A stretch of DNA of 34,730 nucleotides, taken from assembly GCA_934675795.1 (NCBI GenBank), contig CAKURW010000018.1, positions 1-34,730 on the forward strand. The letters are read 5' to 3'. This DNA comes from an uncultured Collinsella sp. (GTDB lineage Bacteria; Actinomycetota; Coriobacteriia; Coriobacteriales; Coriobacteriaceae). Positions within the stretch are counted from its first letter, which is position 1, and the number at the start of each line of letters is the position of its first letter. Positions 24,084 through 32,375 of this stretch are shown piece by piece. The notes under the pieces were generated by a model. That model ran no database searches. It was not told the DNA's origin and saw only the letters and a program-made list of their open reading frames with translations. The translations under genes and the position numbers were made by a program.

Positions 24084-24875
24084 CTAAATATCCCCTCGGT
24101 TCTCAAAATCCGATTCCCAGTAATTAAATCCGCGCAGGTAGGCGGTCTTTTCGTAACACAGGCAGTACTTGGAGACCGCCGTAAGCTCGGCCGCTCCCGG
24201 CGGCACCATATCGCGCACCAGCTGCGGGCAAAACTCCGTAAACTTGACCTCCATTACCAGCTTGCCGGGCTCCAGGACCGGCAGCGCGGGCAGCGTCGCG
24301 TCAAAGATATCGAAGCTTCCCACCGCGGCACGCACGTTCATGTCAAACGTAATGCGCACGGTGCCCTCATCCATCACCCACGGCTCGCGCTCGTAGTCCA
24401 CGATGGTCCGCGGGCGCATCATGTTGCAGATGCACTCGATGTAGAACTCGCGGCAGAGCGGATAGGGGCTCCTCAGCAAAAAGTCGTAGTCGCCGGCCAG
24501 AATCTGCTCAAACTCGCCGCGCGTGAGCGGCGCGTCCTCCTTGTAGATCCAGCTGCCGTACTTCTTTTTGCGCTCAAGCTTAATCACCTTGTCGCTGCCG
24601 TTATAGATGCGCACGCGATACTTTTTGCGCATGAGAATGCCGGCATCTTTTTCCTCGTAGGCCGAGTTGCAGTAGTCGTCAAAGTACAGGCTGCGAATGG
24701 TGTAACCGCCTGCCCGCGCATGCTTGTCCAGTTTAAACACCGGCGCCATGCGACAGGCAAGCGCGGCGTGCTCGCCCTCGTTAATGAGATACTTGAGCTC
24801 GTGGCGGTAACGCTCCTGCGTGGCACGCACAGGCGGGGCCGCCAAGCGCTCAAACAGCGCGCTAGCCCTCCTCAT
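24084..24875 (-). CDS. VTC-domain protein (polyphosphate polymerase family)
   Basis: The product (263 aa) has the VTC fold found in yeast Vtc4 polyphosphate polymerase, related to CYTH/triphosphate tunnel enzymes. Visible hallmarks are RHELKYLI at the N-terminus, TIRSLYFDD, KYRVRIYNGSDKVIKLERKKK with the basic residues of the tunnel, and EVKFTE near the end. No membrane segment or SPX domain is present. The ATG overlaps the end of the CotH gene by 14 bp with GGAGG 6 nt upstream, so the two are coupled. Polyphosphate synthesis is a family expectation; an actual substrate in this setting is unknown. Confidence 0.87.
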   Translation of the reverse strand: MRRASALFERLAAPPVRATQERYRHELKYLINEGEHAALACRMAPVFKLDKHARAGGYTIRSLYFDDYCNSAYEEKDAGILMRKKYRVRIYNGSDKVIKLERKKKYGSWIYKEDAPLTRGEFEQILAGDYDFLLRSPYPLCREFYIECICNMMRPRTIVDYEREPWVMDEGTVRITFDMNVRAAVGSFDIFDATLPALPVLEPGKLVMEVKFTEFCPQLVRDMVPPGAAELTAVSKYCLCYEKTAYLRGFNYWESDFENRGDI

Positions 24876-26631
24876 ACGTGTCCTCCACGACCTTACCGCC
24901 GTCTTGCACGTAAAAACACTTCATGCCGTAGTGCTTACCGTCGTCGGTTACATAGTAGTCAAACGCATCTTGCGTATAGCCGTCGGAGTTGGTGGCACGC
25001 ACGCGCACTAAATACTGGCCGGCATCGGGCGCATCGCAGGTCACCTCGGGAAGCAGCACGTCCTCGGCCTTAAAGACCACGTCGCTAATGGCATAGTCAC
25101 GAGCAAGCTCCACAGTGTAGCGAATGTCGCGCGCCTCAAAGTCGTAGGACGCATCCCAGTTAATACGCAGCTTACCGTTATCGATCTGCGGCACGCCGAT
25201 GTAGAACGGCATGGGCTTTTTAAAACTCTCGCGAAAGCTCTTGTAGTTCTCCTCGACCTCGGAGGGAATCGCCGCAGCGATCTGCTCGTATTGGTCCTTG
25301 GTGACAGGCAGATTGTCGATATCGGGCGAAGCAAAGACCAGGGATTCAGTCACATCGCGGTAGTGCTTGATCATCTTGGTCAGGCGAGTCTCGGTCAAAT
25401 ACGAGCGCAAGTCCTTGACGGCACGGTCGAGTTCGCTGCGGAACGACTTGCTGCGCAACGCGCGGTTAAACAGCACGTTGCCCCAGTAGTTGCTTGCACC
25501 GCGCTCCCAGCTCGCGTAGTCCGAAAACCCGGTAAGAGAAAGCTCCAGCTTACGCAGCATGCCGTCGTTATCCCAATCTAAAAAGTACCAGGTATTTGAG
25601 TTGAGCGGGCTGTACAGATAGCAGTTACGGTTCTGCGTATCGCAGTTGCCCGTCAGGATCTGAAACGCCAGCCAATAGACCAGATTCTCGGTATCAAAGT
25701 AGGTATCGAGCACATCATCGATCTTTTGTGATTCGTCGTTGAGCGCATCGAGCATCTCGATGAGCTTGGTGTGGTCCGAATCGCCCTTAATCTCGAGCAT
25801 GCCCTCAAAGTTTGCCTGGTTGTAGTCGGGATCGTCGGCAAGCTTAATGGTGTCCTCGTAGCGATGGAAATCGAAGTTGTTCACCTTGTACAGATGCCCG
25901 TTCTTATCCAGGCCATGTGCCTTAAGCGCCGTCTTGTTGAGCTGCTCCACCTGCGTAAACAGGCCGTAGTCCTCAAAGGTGTCGTTGAACTTTTCGGTCT
26001 GGTCGCACACCCACAGATGCACAAACTGCGTACGCAGGCCCATCATCTGGGGTATCCCGCGGATAAGGTCATAGGCCATCTTGTTGCGAAAACGCATACC
26101 CTCGCCCATGTGCTTGTTGAGCGCAATCGCGCGCTGTTGGCGCCAAGTACCCTTGCCCTTTTTGAGCTCCACCTTGTAATTCTTTTGCGAGTTGTTGCTC
26201 GATGTCTGACCGCGCACCTGCACGGTGGCATTGGGCGCTTCCTCGCCATAGCCAACCTCGCCGGCCACCGGGCCGTCTTCGTCGCCCGCCTGCAGCAGGC
26301 CCATAACCTGATAGCGCGTCACCCCCATGTCGGCATAGTCATACACCGAGTACGTGTTGATCTCGGCCCAGCTGTGGTCGGTGTTCTCGGAGCTGTTGCC
26401 GCGCGAGACCGTCAGGTACATGGTCACAATGCCCGAGTCGTCGTAGACCTCGTACAGCTCATCTTTATCGCGAAGGTGCTTGGTACCGTCCGAGGCCTCA
26501 GCCTTTTTAATCTTGTCCTGCTTTTTGACCTTTTTGGTCGAGGATTCGTCCTGAGACGAACAGCCCGAAAGCAACAGCGCGCCGGCAGCTGCCTCGATCA
26601 GGCAGCGGCGAGACATCAACTTATCGATCAT
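24862..26631 (-). CDS. CotH-kinase-family lipoprotein
   Basis: The 589-aa product begins MIDKLMSRRCLIEAAAG and has the lipobox LSGC (Cys24). The SRR-x-L pattern also suits a Tat signal. A Lys-rich linker follows. The CotH atypical protein-kinase core shows GQTSSNNSQKNYKVELKKGK (nucleotide-binding region), the long middle helix-rich part (NDTFEDYGLFTQVEQLNK), and the FLDWDNDG segment with catalytic acids. The last 100 residues look like a fibronectin-type III domain. The start at 26631 is set by GGAGG 6-7 nt upstream; the longer frame lies inside pelG. It overlaps pelG by 11 bp. CotH enzymes phosphorylate Ser of surface proteins in spores; the target here is unknown. Confidence 0.88.
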   Translation of the reverse strand: MIDKLMSRRCLIEAAAGALLLSGCSSQDESSTKKVKKQDKIKKAEASDGTKHLRDKDELYEVYDDSGIVTMYLTVSRGNSSENTDHSWAEINTYSVYDYADMGVTRYQVMGLLQAGDEDGPVAGEVGYGEEAPNATVQVRGQTSSNNSQKNYKVELKKGKGTWRQQRAIALNKHMGEGMRFRNKMAYDLIRGIPQMMGLRTQFVHLWVCDQTEKFNDTFEDYGLFTQVEQLNKTALKAHGLDKNGHLYKVNNFDFHRYEDTIKLADDPDYNQANFEGMLEIKGDSDHTKLIEMLDALNDESQKIDDVLDTYFDTENLVYWLAFQILTGNCDTQNRNCYLYSPLNSNTWYFLDWDNDGMLRKLELSLTGFSDYASWERGASNYWGNVLFNRALRSKSFRSELDRAVKDLRSYLTETRLTKMIKHYRDVTESLVFASPDIDNLPVTKDQYEQIAAAIPSEVEENYKSFRESFKKPMPFYIGVPQIDNGKLRINWDASYDFEARDIRYTVELARDYAISDVVFKAEDVLLPEVTCDAPDAGQYLVRVRATNSDGYTQDAFDYYVTDDGKHYGMKCFYVQDGGKVVEDTYEEG

Positions 26632-28165
26632 CAGAACCTCCCCAATGTTTTTGGTACAGGCGGACCACCATACGTTCAAACGCACTGCGCGGCTCACCGC
26701 CCGCGCGCTTGTCCTCGTAGCATTGCTCAACACGGTCGAGCACCCGGCCAAGTTCGGTAAACCAGCCCGTCTTGTCGGTCGCCACAATGGGCTGCTGGCT
26801 CAGGATACGATACGGCAAGTTGGCGGTATAGGTATCGAGCCGCAGCAGCGCCACGATAAAAAACACCGCTGCACCCAACAAAAAGCCAAAGCCGTAAAAC
26901 TGCTGCGGCAAAAGCAACGACACGGCAGTCGCCAGCCCGGCCACACCGGCAAACAACCCCGATGCCATCACGGCCCCCTTGTAGTCGGTAAAGTACAGCA
27001 AGATGAGCATCACCGTATTGCCCACGGCATACAGGCCATAGCCCACGCACAGCGTGCGAAAATACCCGTGCATAAGGTTGTTAAAGCCCAACGGTAAGGC
27101 CGACAGTACCGTGGTCTCGAGCGAGATGACCGCCGCGGTCACAAACAACTGTTTGAGCGCGCAAAAGCGCAGTTCGCTGTTAAGCGTGGAGAGCATCTCC
27201 TCCTCGACCACCACAATATCGCCTACCACGCCGCCGTCATTGAACAGGCTGTAATAGTCGCGGTAGCGCGGATAGAAGTTGACCTCGACCGAGACCACAA
27301 AGTTGACGGTCGTGACCAGGATCGTCAAAAACGCAATGAGCGCCGGCACATCGTAGTAGGGCGCACCATAAAACAAGCCCTTGACCTGCACGCCAATGGG
27401 ACCGGCCCAAATAATCACCAGGTGCGCAAAGAGTCCCAGATTGGTTAACAGACCCGTGAGCGCCAGCGGCATAAACTGATCGAGCCACTGCAAAAAGGGC
27501 CAGGGGCTGCGGTCGCTCTGAGGAAAATACCGGTACAGCAGCACCACGTCCCAGGCGAGCATGACGCCGTAGCCCAGAGCAATTGACGCCAACAGGCCCT
27601 CGACCGGCGGCAGCCCCAGCGCCAGCGCGGCCAGGGCGCACAGGCACGCCACGCCAATGGCAGCCGCAAAGCTGCACAGGATACCGCGGTAATCCTTGAT
27701 GGCCGTGAGGTAACTCATGCCGTTCCAGTTGACGATCATAATGTTGAACAGCCACAGGCACAGCAGCCCCTGCAGCAGCGTGGCGCCCGAGAACAGCAAA
27801 AAGACGCCGTAGAGCACCGTGCCCGCAACGAGCATGATGGCGTTGGAGCCCCAAAACGAAGGCAGGATCTCATCCTCGCGCTCGGCAAACAACATATCAG
27901 CCAAAAAGCGCGTGACCGGCATGGAGAAAAAACTCGTGAGCAAAAGCGAGGCCAGCAGTGTGTAGGTCACCATGCACACCAGCAGATCCTGGTTGGCACG
28001 GCCCACACCCCACAGACCGCACAGCACCAAGATACCCACCTGGAGCAGCACGCCCAGCAGCATCGGGCCCGTGCACACAATGCCGGCGTAGCCGTAAGCG
28101 CGCATCGTGGCAAACAGGCCCTTGCGCCTAAACAGGCGCTTGAGCTCAAAACCGATTCCGGCCAC
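26621..28165 (-). CDS. pelG: Pel exopolysaccharide export/synthase membrane protein PelG
   Basis: Polytopic membrane protein of about twelve segments, MATE/Wzx-like, that works with PelF to make and move the Pel polymer across the membrane. The N-terminal MAGIGFELKRLF is the family start, followed by the GxLG-rich first membrane segments and the C-terminal cytoplasmic tail ending at the overlap with the CotH gene. 514 aa matches about 460-500 of known PelG proteins. The start is GTG with GAGGGGGAG 6 nt upstream, 3 bp after pelF. Confidence 0.93.
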   Translation of the reverse strand: MAGIGFELKRLFRRKGLFATMRAYGYAGIVCTGPMLLGVLLQVGILVLCGLWGVGRANQDLLVCMVTYTLLASLLLTSFFSMPVTRFLADMLFAEREDEILPSFWGSNAIMLVAGTVLYGVFLLFSGATLLQGLLCLWLFNIMIVNWNGMSYLTAIKDYRGILCSFAAAIGVACLCALAALALGLPPVEGLLASIALGYGVMLAWDVVLLYRYFPQSDRSPWPFLQWLDQFMPLALTGLLTNLGLFAHLVIIWAGPIGVQVKGLFYGAPYYDVPALIAFLTILVTTVNFVVSVEVNFYPRYRDYYSLFNDGGVVGDIVVVEEEMLSTLNSELRFCALKQLFVTAAVISLETTVLSALPLGFNNLMHGYFRTLCVGYGLYAVGNTVMLILLYFTDYKGAVMASGLFAGVAGLATAVSLLLPQQFYGFGFLLGAAVFFIVALLRLDTYTANLPYRILSQQPIVATDKTGWFTELGRVLDRVEQCYEDKRAGGEPRSAFERMVVRLYQKHWGGSDDR

Positions 28166-28168
28166 CGG

Positions 28169-29596
28169 CTACTCCCCCTCTCTGGGCAGGTCAAACGCTT
28201 GCGCCGTCTCGTCGTACAGCGCGCGATAGTTGGCGAGCATCTGCTCGTGCAAGAAGTACGTGGCAACGCGACGCTGGCCGCGCTCCCCCATCTCAATGCG
28301 ACGAGCGCGGCTTGTGCACATGCGTTCCATGGCATCGGCCAAGCCCTTGCGATACATAGGCGGCGTCACAAAACCTGCCACGCCAAAGTCGTCGCCCGGA
28401 GCGCCTTCAAGTAGCTCGCGGCAGCAGCCCACCTCGGTCGTCACGCAGGGACGACGCGCTGCAAGCGACTCCAGCACGCTGAGCGGCTGACCCTCGGAGA
28501 TGCTCGTTAAAATGGTAAAGTCGAGCTTTTCCATGTACTCGACCACGTTGACACGACCGGTAAAGATCAGGTCGCGCACGCCCAGGGTATCGACCAACGC
28601 GTGGCACTCGGCGCCGTACTCCTCGTCGTCCACGCCGCCCATGATGTGCAGGCGCACCTTGGGCAGGCGCTCGTGCAGCTCAAAGAAGGCATAAATCATG
28701 GTCTTGACATCCTTGATGGGCGCCAGGCGCACCACCGCGCCAATGTCCACCCAGCCGTCATCGGTCTTTAAGGGAATATCCTTAAAGCGATCGAACTGGA
28801 TGCCGTTGGGTATGACCAGGCATTTGTCCGCATCGCAGCCCATATCAATCTGCGTCTTGCGGGCGTTATGGAACAAACTCGTCACGTGGAAGGCGCGGCG
28901 GTAGATCTCCTCCGAAAGCAGGTAGAAAAAGCGGATCCAGCGGTCCTTAAACGACGGCACCACCCAATCGGCGCGAATGATCTCTTCCTCGCGCTCGCGG
29001 GTATAGATGCCATGCTCGGTCAGCAGCACCGGCGCATGGTGAACGCTTGAGCCCAGACAGGCGAGCAGGCCGCCGTAGCCGGTCGAGATAGCGTGGTACA
29101 CATCGGCAACCGGCACCTCGCTGCCCAGCAGGTAGAGCACCGGCAACAGCATAGAGCGCATGGTGTGGAATGCGTCGGCAAAGGGCGTGTAGGGGTACTC
29201 GGCAAGGCACACGTCGCGGAAGATGTCCATAAACGTTCGGCTCTGCAAAAACGAGAGCGGATGCACGCGACGGCGCTGAAAGATATCGAACAGCACGTCC
29301 CAGTCCGGATTGGAGAGCGACACCAGACGGCGTAGCGCCTCGCGCTCGCGGTCGTTAAAACTGGCTTCGTGCTGCTCGCCCGAAAGCCGCAGGGCATCGT
29401 CCAGGAACACCTCGTGCACCTCGACCACGTTGCCGGGCAGCTCGTAGACAAACTTGCCGCGGTCGGCAGCATGTGCGCCGATCACCCATAGCACAAACTC
29501 ATGCTCGGGCATGGCCTGGATATAGCCATGCATCCAGGTAGATACGCCACCGTGCACATAGGGGTAGCAACCCTCGAGTACCAAGCAGATTCTCAT
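28169..29596 (-). CDS. pelF: Pel glycosyltransferase PelF (GT4 family)
   Basis: Cytoplasmic GT4 glycosyltransferase that polymerises the Pel sugar, with UDP-GalNAc the likely donor by homology. Family marks are the N-terminal HGGVSTWMHG (acceptor-side glycine-rich loop), the characteristic insert ISTGYGGLLA, NGIQFDRF and the C-terminal EX7E motif (E368 and E376 in SEGQPLSVLE). No membrane segment. 475 aa is typical. ATGA overlap with the pelA stop implies translational coupling. Confidence 0.95.
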   Translation of the reverse strand: MRICLVLEGCYPYVHGGVSTWMHGYIQAMPEHEFVLWVIGAHAADRGKFVYELPGNVVEVHEVFLDDALRLSGEQHEASFNDREREALRRLVSLSNPDWDVLFDIFQRRRVHPLSFLQSRTFMDIFRDVCLAEYPYTPFADAFHTMRSMLLPVLYLLGSEVPVADVYHAISTGYGGLLACLGSSVHHAPVLLTEHGIYTREREEEIIRADWVVPSFKDRWIRFFYLLSEEIYRRAFHVTSLFHNARKTQIDMGCDADKCLVIPNGIQFDRFKDIPLKTDDGWVDIGAVVRLAPIKDVKTMIYAFFELHERLPKVRLHIMGGVDDEEYGAECHALVDTLGVRDLIFTGRVNVVEYMEKLDFTILTSISEGQPLSVLESLAARRPCVTTEVGCCRELLEGAPGDDFGVAGFVTPPMYRKGLADAMERMCTSRARRIEMGERGQRRVATYFLHEQMLANYRALYDETAQAFDLPREGE

Positions 29597-31473
29597 TTAT
29601 CGCCACCCTCCTTGCGCTCGATCGTCACGGTCTTATCATTTGCCTTGAGCAGATACAGATTGCCCGTAAGGTGCGTCAGTTCGCCACCCGTCACCGCACC
29701 CGGCTCGCCATTATTGGCGCGGAACATGAGCCACGCCTCGTCGTGGAAATTGCCCAGGCTGAGCGTCCAGGCATCCGCGCTGGTATCCACGCTCACCGTC
29801 ACGGACGAAAAGCGCTGGATGGCACCGGAGCACTCCGACGCCGTCTGGTGCCGCAGGTCGGGCGCGGATTTGGTAAGCCACTCCAGGTAGTCGGTCAGGC
29901 CGCCCTTGTAGACCTCCCAGCCCTCTTTGGCGCCGCGATCCGGATCGAGCAGGTCGTCCGGGTGCATAAAGTGCGTACTCACGTAGTGCATGTTGAGCTC
30001 GGACACGGCTGCCAGGCGCATATAGGAATCGTCGACCATGCCGCCCGAAACAATACGTGGCTGCTCCACAATGCCATCGCTCGCCACGCCAAACTCCTGA
30101 ACGTAGGGCAGGTCGGTACCGTCCTCAAAGTACGTACTGGCAATAGTCTTAATGCGCGGAACGTCAGCGCCGATAAGCTGGCGCGCTCGGGCCGAAAGGA
30201 TATTCGACGGCGGTACGTAAACCGAGCCATGAGCGTTGGGCAGAACCTCGTCCTGAAACGCGATAAGTTCGTTGAGCGAAGCGACGAGCGTCTCTTTGTT
30301 CTTCCAGGTCTTGTAGACGTACAGCGTGCCGTAGTCGGTGTCCCAGAGCGCGAGCGGCTGATGGTTGTAGCCGTGAAAGCCCAGCTCGCCGCCCATCTGC
30401 AGCAGCATGCCGCCAAAATATCGAAACTGCGTGGTATCGGGTTGGCGCGCGGGCTCGGTCTGGTTGACCGCGTCCTCGTAGTTTTCGATCATCACGCCGG
30501 TATAGCGAATGCCATATTTTTGCGCGAGCTTTTGCAGATCGGGCCACCAGACCTTGGTGTAAAAATCCGCAATGGAAAGGCCGTAGTCACGCTTGATATA
30601 AGTACCATCGCCCGAGGGCAAGGGGCTGGGAAAGTCGTCCAAATAGAACACGGCGCTGTTGATGACCGGATAGGCCGTAGCATCACCCAGCAGGCTGATC
30701 GCCGCGGCGTAAAAACCGCGCATGACCTTGTCATAGATACCGATATTGCATACCACGGTGCGCCCGCTACCGCAGTCATTCGACCAAATGAGCGGGACGC
30801 CCGCATCGCCAGTCTTAGCCCACACACGAGCCGTCTCGCGCAGCGATACAGAAAGCGACGAATCAAAGGGGTCCGAGAGCTCGTAGCGCTCTCCCCCGCC
30901 CAGCATAAAGTCCTCACTCGGCACAATGCTTTCGGCTTTTACATAGTCACATCCGGCCGATTCAATGCCAAGCTTGGAGGCAATCACTTGCAGATAGCTC
31001 GAGTTATCCGGCGGCATGGCGAGCATAAGCGAACCGCCGGCACTCACCCAACTCATAATGTCGCTCAGGTGCGTACTGAGCCCATCGAGCGACGGCATGA
31101 GCAAAATCACGCGATCGAAGGAGGTCAGCGAGGGAATGGCATCCGCACCATCCAGGGCAAGGTCAACGTCGCGGTGCGCGATCTTCATGTCGAGCAGGAT
31201 CTGGTCGAACTGCTCCTTTACGTCCTCGACGCCAGCTTGATCGGAATCGGTAATGACCAGGCACGTGGGCTTTTGGCCAAAGATTGCCGAGGAGGCCGGC
31301 ACCGCATCGTTGGCGGCAAGGATCCCCAGCTTATGCTGGCCCGCACTGTACTGCACGCCGGCACGCTCCACCAGCAGCACGGCGGCCATGACGATAAAAA
31401 CAGCCCACACCACGAGGAGTCCCATCCAACGAAAGCGGCCTGCTCGGTCGCGGATATGTTGTGCCACGCTCAT
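29593..31473 (-). CDS. pelA: PelA deacetylase-type protein (DUF2194 family)
   Basis: The start at 31473 (MSVAQHIRDRAG) overlaps the pelE stop (ATGA) and has GGAGAAGG upstream; the frame runs 8 codons further but without support. Residues about 20-40 form one membrane segment, so the rest (about 580 aa) is outside the cell. The first half is a Rossmann/flavodoxin-like region (KPTCLVITDSDQ, FDRVILLMPS), the middle and C-terminal part a polysaccharide-deacetylase-like barrel with AVFYLDDFPSPLP and ELGFHGYNHQPL, which provide likely metal-binding Asp and His residues. Gram-positive Pel clusters carry such a deacetylase-only PelA lacking the hydrolase part of Pseudomonas PelA. It should partly deacetylate the exported polymer. 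Confidence 0.88.
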   Translation of the reverse strand: MSVAQHIRDRAGRFRWMGLLVVWAVFIVMAAVLLVERAGVQYSAGQHKLGILAANDAVPASSAIFGQKPTCLVITDSDQAGVEDVKEQFDQILLDMKIAHRDVDLALDGADAIPSLTSFDRVILLMPSLDGLSTHLSDIMSWVSAGGSLMLAMPPDNSSYLQVIASKLGIESAGCDYVKAESIVPSEDFMLGGGERYELSDPFDSSLSVSLRETARVWAKTGDAGVPLIWSNDCGSGRTVVCNIGIYDKVMRGFYAAAISLLGDATAYPVINSAVFYLDDFPSPLPSGDGTYIKRDYGLSIADFYTKVWWPDLQKLAQKYGIRYTGVMIENYEDAVNQTEPARQPDTTQFRYFGGMLLQMGGELGFHGYNHQPLALWDTDYGTLYVYKTWKNKETLVASLNELIAFQDEVLPNAHGSVYVPPSNILSARARQLIGADVPRIKTIASTYFEDGTDLPYVQEFGVASDGIVEQPRIVSGGMVDDSYMRLAAVSELNMHYVSTHFMHPDDLLDPDRGAKEGWEVYKGGLTDYLEWLTKSAPDLRHQTASECSGAIQRFSSVTVSVDTSADAWTLSLGNFHDEAWLMFRANNGEPGAVTGGELTHLTGNLYLLKANDKTVTIERKEGGDK

Positions 31474-32375
31474 CTGGCCTTCTCCCCGTCGCGCCAAAAC
31501 GCCAACTTTTCGCGGTTGTCGGCGCTCAAATACACATGTTGCTTGTCAATCGCATCGATCACACGGTGGACTTCGTCACCGTCGCGGCGCATCACGGCCA
31601 GGCGCAGGCAAAGCATCCAAACCTCCTGCTCCTCGGGCACGTCGAGCACCAGCTGGTCGGTCACGGCCTGCGCCTCGTCGATCTGTCCGACATCGGCCAG
31701 CGCCGTCGCGTATCGAATGCGCAGCTCAAGGGCATCCTCGCACTCGCAGCGACGCGCAAGCAGGCGCGCGTACTGTTGGCGCTGAATCTGAGCCACGCGC
31801 CCCTCGGCCAAGCCCGAGCCTAAGTATTCACCAAGAAAATCACAGTATTCGTTGAGGTTTTGCGCGCTCGGGTCCGTCTTAAAGGCACGCTCCAGCTGCT
31901 GCAGTTTAAGGTCGGACTCCTTGGAGATCTGCGCCACCGCCGTCGCGGCATAGTGCGCCACCTCAACGTCATCGTTAAGCTTAGCCGCCTGCAGCTGCGC
32001 CAGGTACGCGTCAGGCTCCTCGGTGAGCATGGAGAGCATTAGGCGGCGCCGGTATGCCGGGTCGTTGACGATGAGCGCCTCCTCGAGCGGCACTACGCTC
32101 GCATCGGCATCACGTTCGTGCACTAGGATGCTGCGATGTAGATCGTCGTTGAAGCGCAGCGACTCCAGCGCAGACTCTATCAGCTCCTCGCCAAACACCG
32201 CGCTGCGGACCGATAGCAGAACCACCAGCAACGGGCCCCACAGCGGCACCAGCACTATCACAGCCAGCATGTGCCCGCGAACCGGCAGCAGGCCCAACTT
32301 CATGAGCGTCCACAGCATCAGGCAAACCAGCGCATGAATCAGCAGCAAGACGGCAGCAACGACAAGCGAGATCAA
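31470..32375 (-). CDS. pelE: Pel inner-membrane/TPR protein PelE
   Basis: Two hydrophobic segments (1-24 and about 36-60) precede a cytoplasmic alpha-helical repeat region typical of TPR proteins (e.g. DPSAQNLNEYCDFL, EDALELRIRYATALADVGQIDEAQAV). PelE is part of the PelDEFG membrane complex. The start is TTG within TTGATC, overlapping the pelD stop TGA (4-bp overlap), with GAGGGGGG just upstream; no better ATG is placed near it. Sequence conservation of PelE is low, so the assignment rests on topology and position between pelD and pelA. Confidence 0.82.
   Translation of the reverse strand: MISLVVAAVLLLIHALVCLMLWTLMKLGLLPVRGHMLAVIVLVPLWGPLLVVLLSVRSAVFGEELIESALESLRFNDDLHRSILVHERDADASVVPLEEALIVNDPAYRRRLMLSMLTEEPDAYLAQLQAAKLNDDVEVAHYAATAVAQISKESDLKLQQLERAFKTDPSAQNLNEYCDFLGEYLGSGLAEGRVAQIQRQQYARLLARRCECEDALELRIRYATALADVGQIDEAQAVTDQLVLDVPEEQEVWMLCLRLAVMRRDGDEVHRVIDAIDKQHVYLSADNREKLAFWRDGEKAR

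Noticed and set aside
26632..26787. N-terminal extension of the CotH lipoprotein
   Set aside because: It lies inside pelG and would bury the lipoprotein signal; GGAGG precedes the ATG at 26631.
29671..31785. Plus-strand frame of 704 codons opposite pelA and pelE
   Set aside because: Antisense shadow; the minus strand carries coupled genes with clear family motifs.
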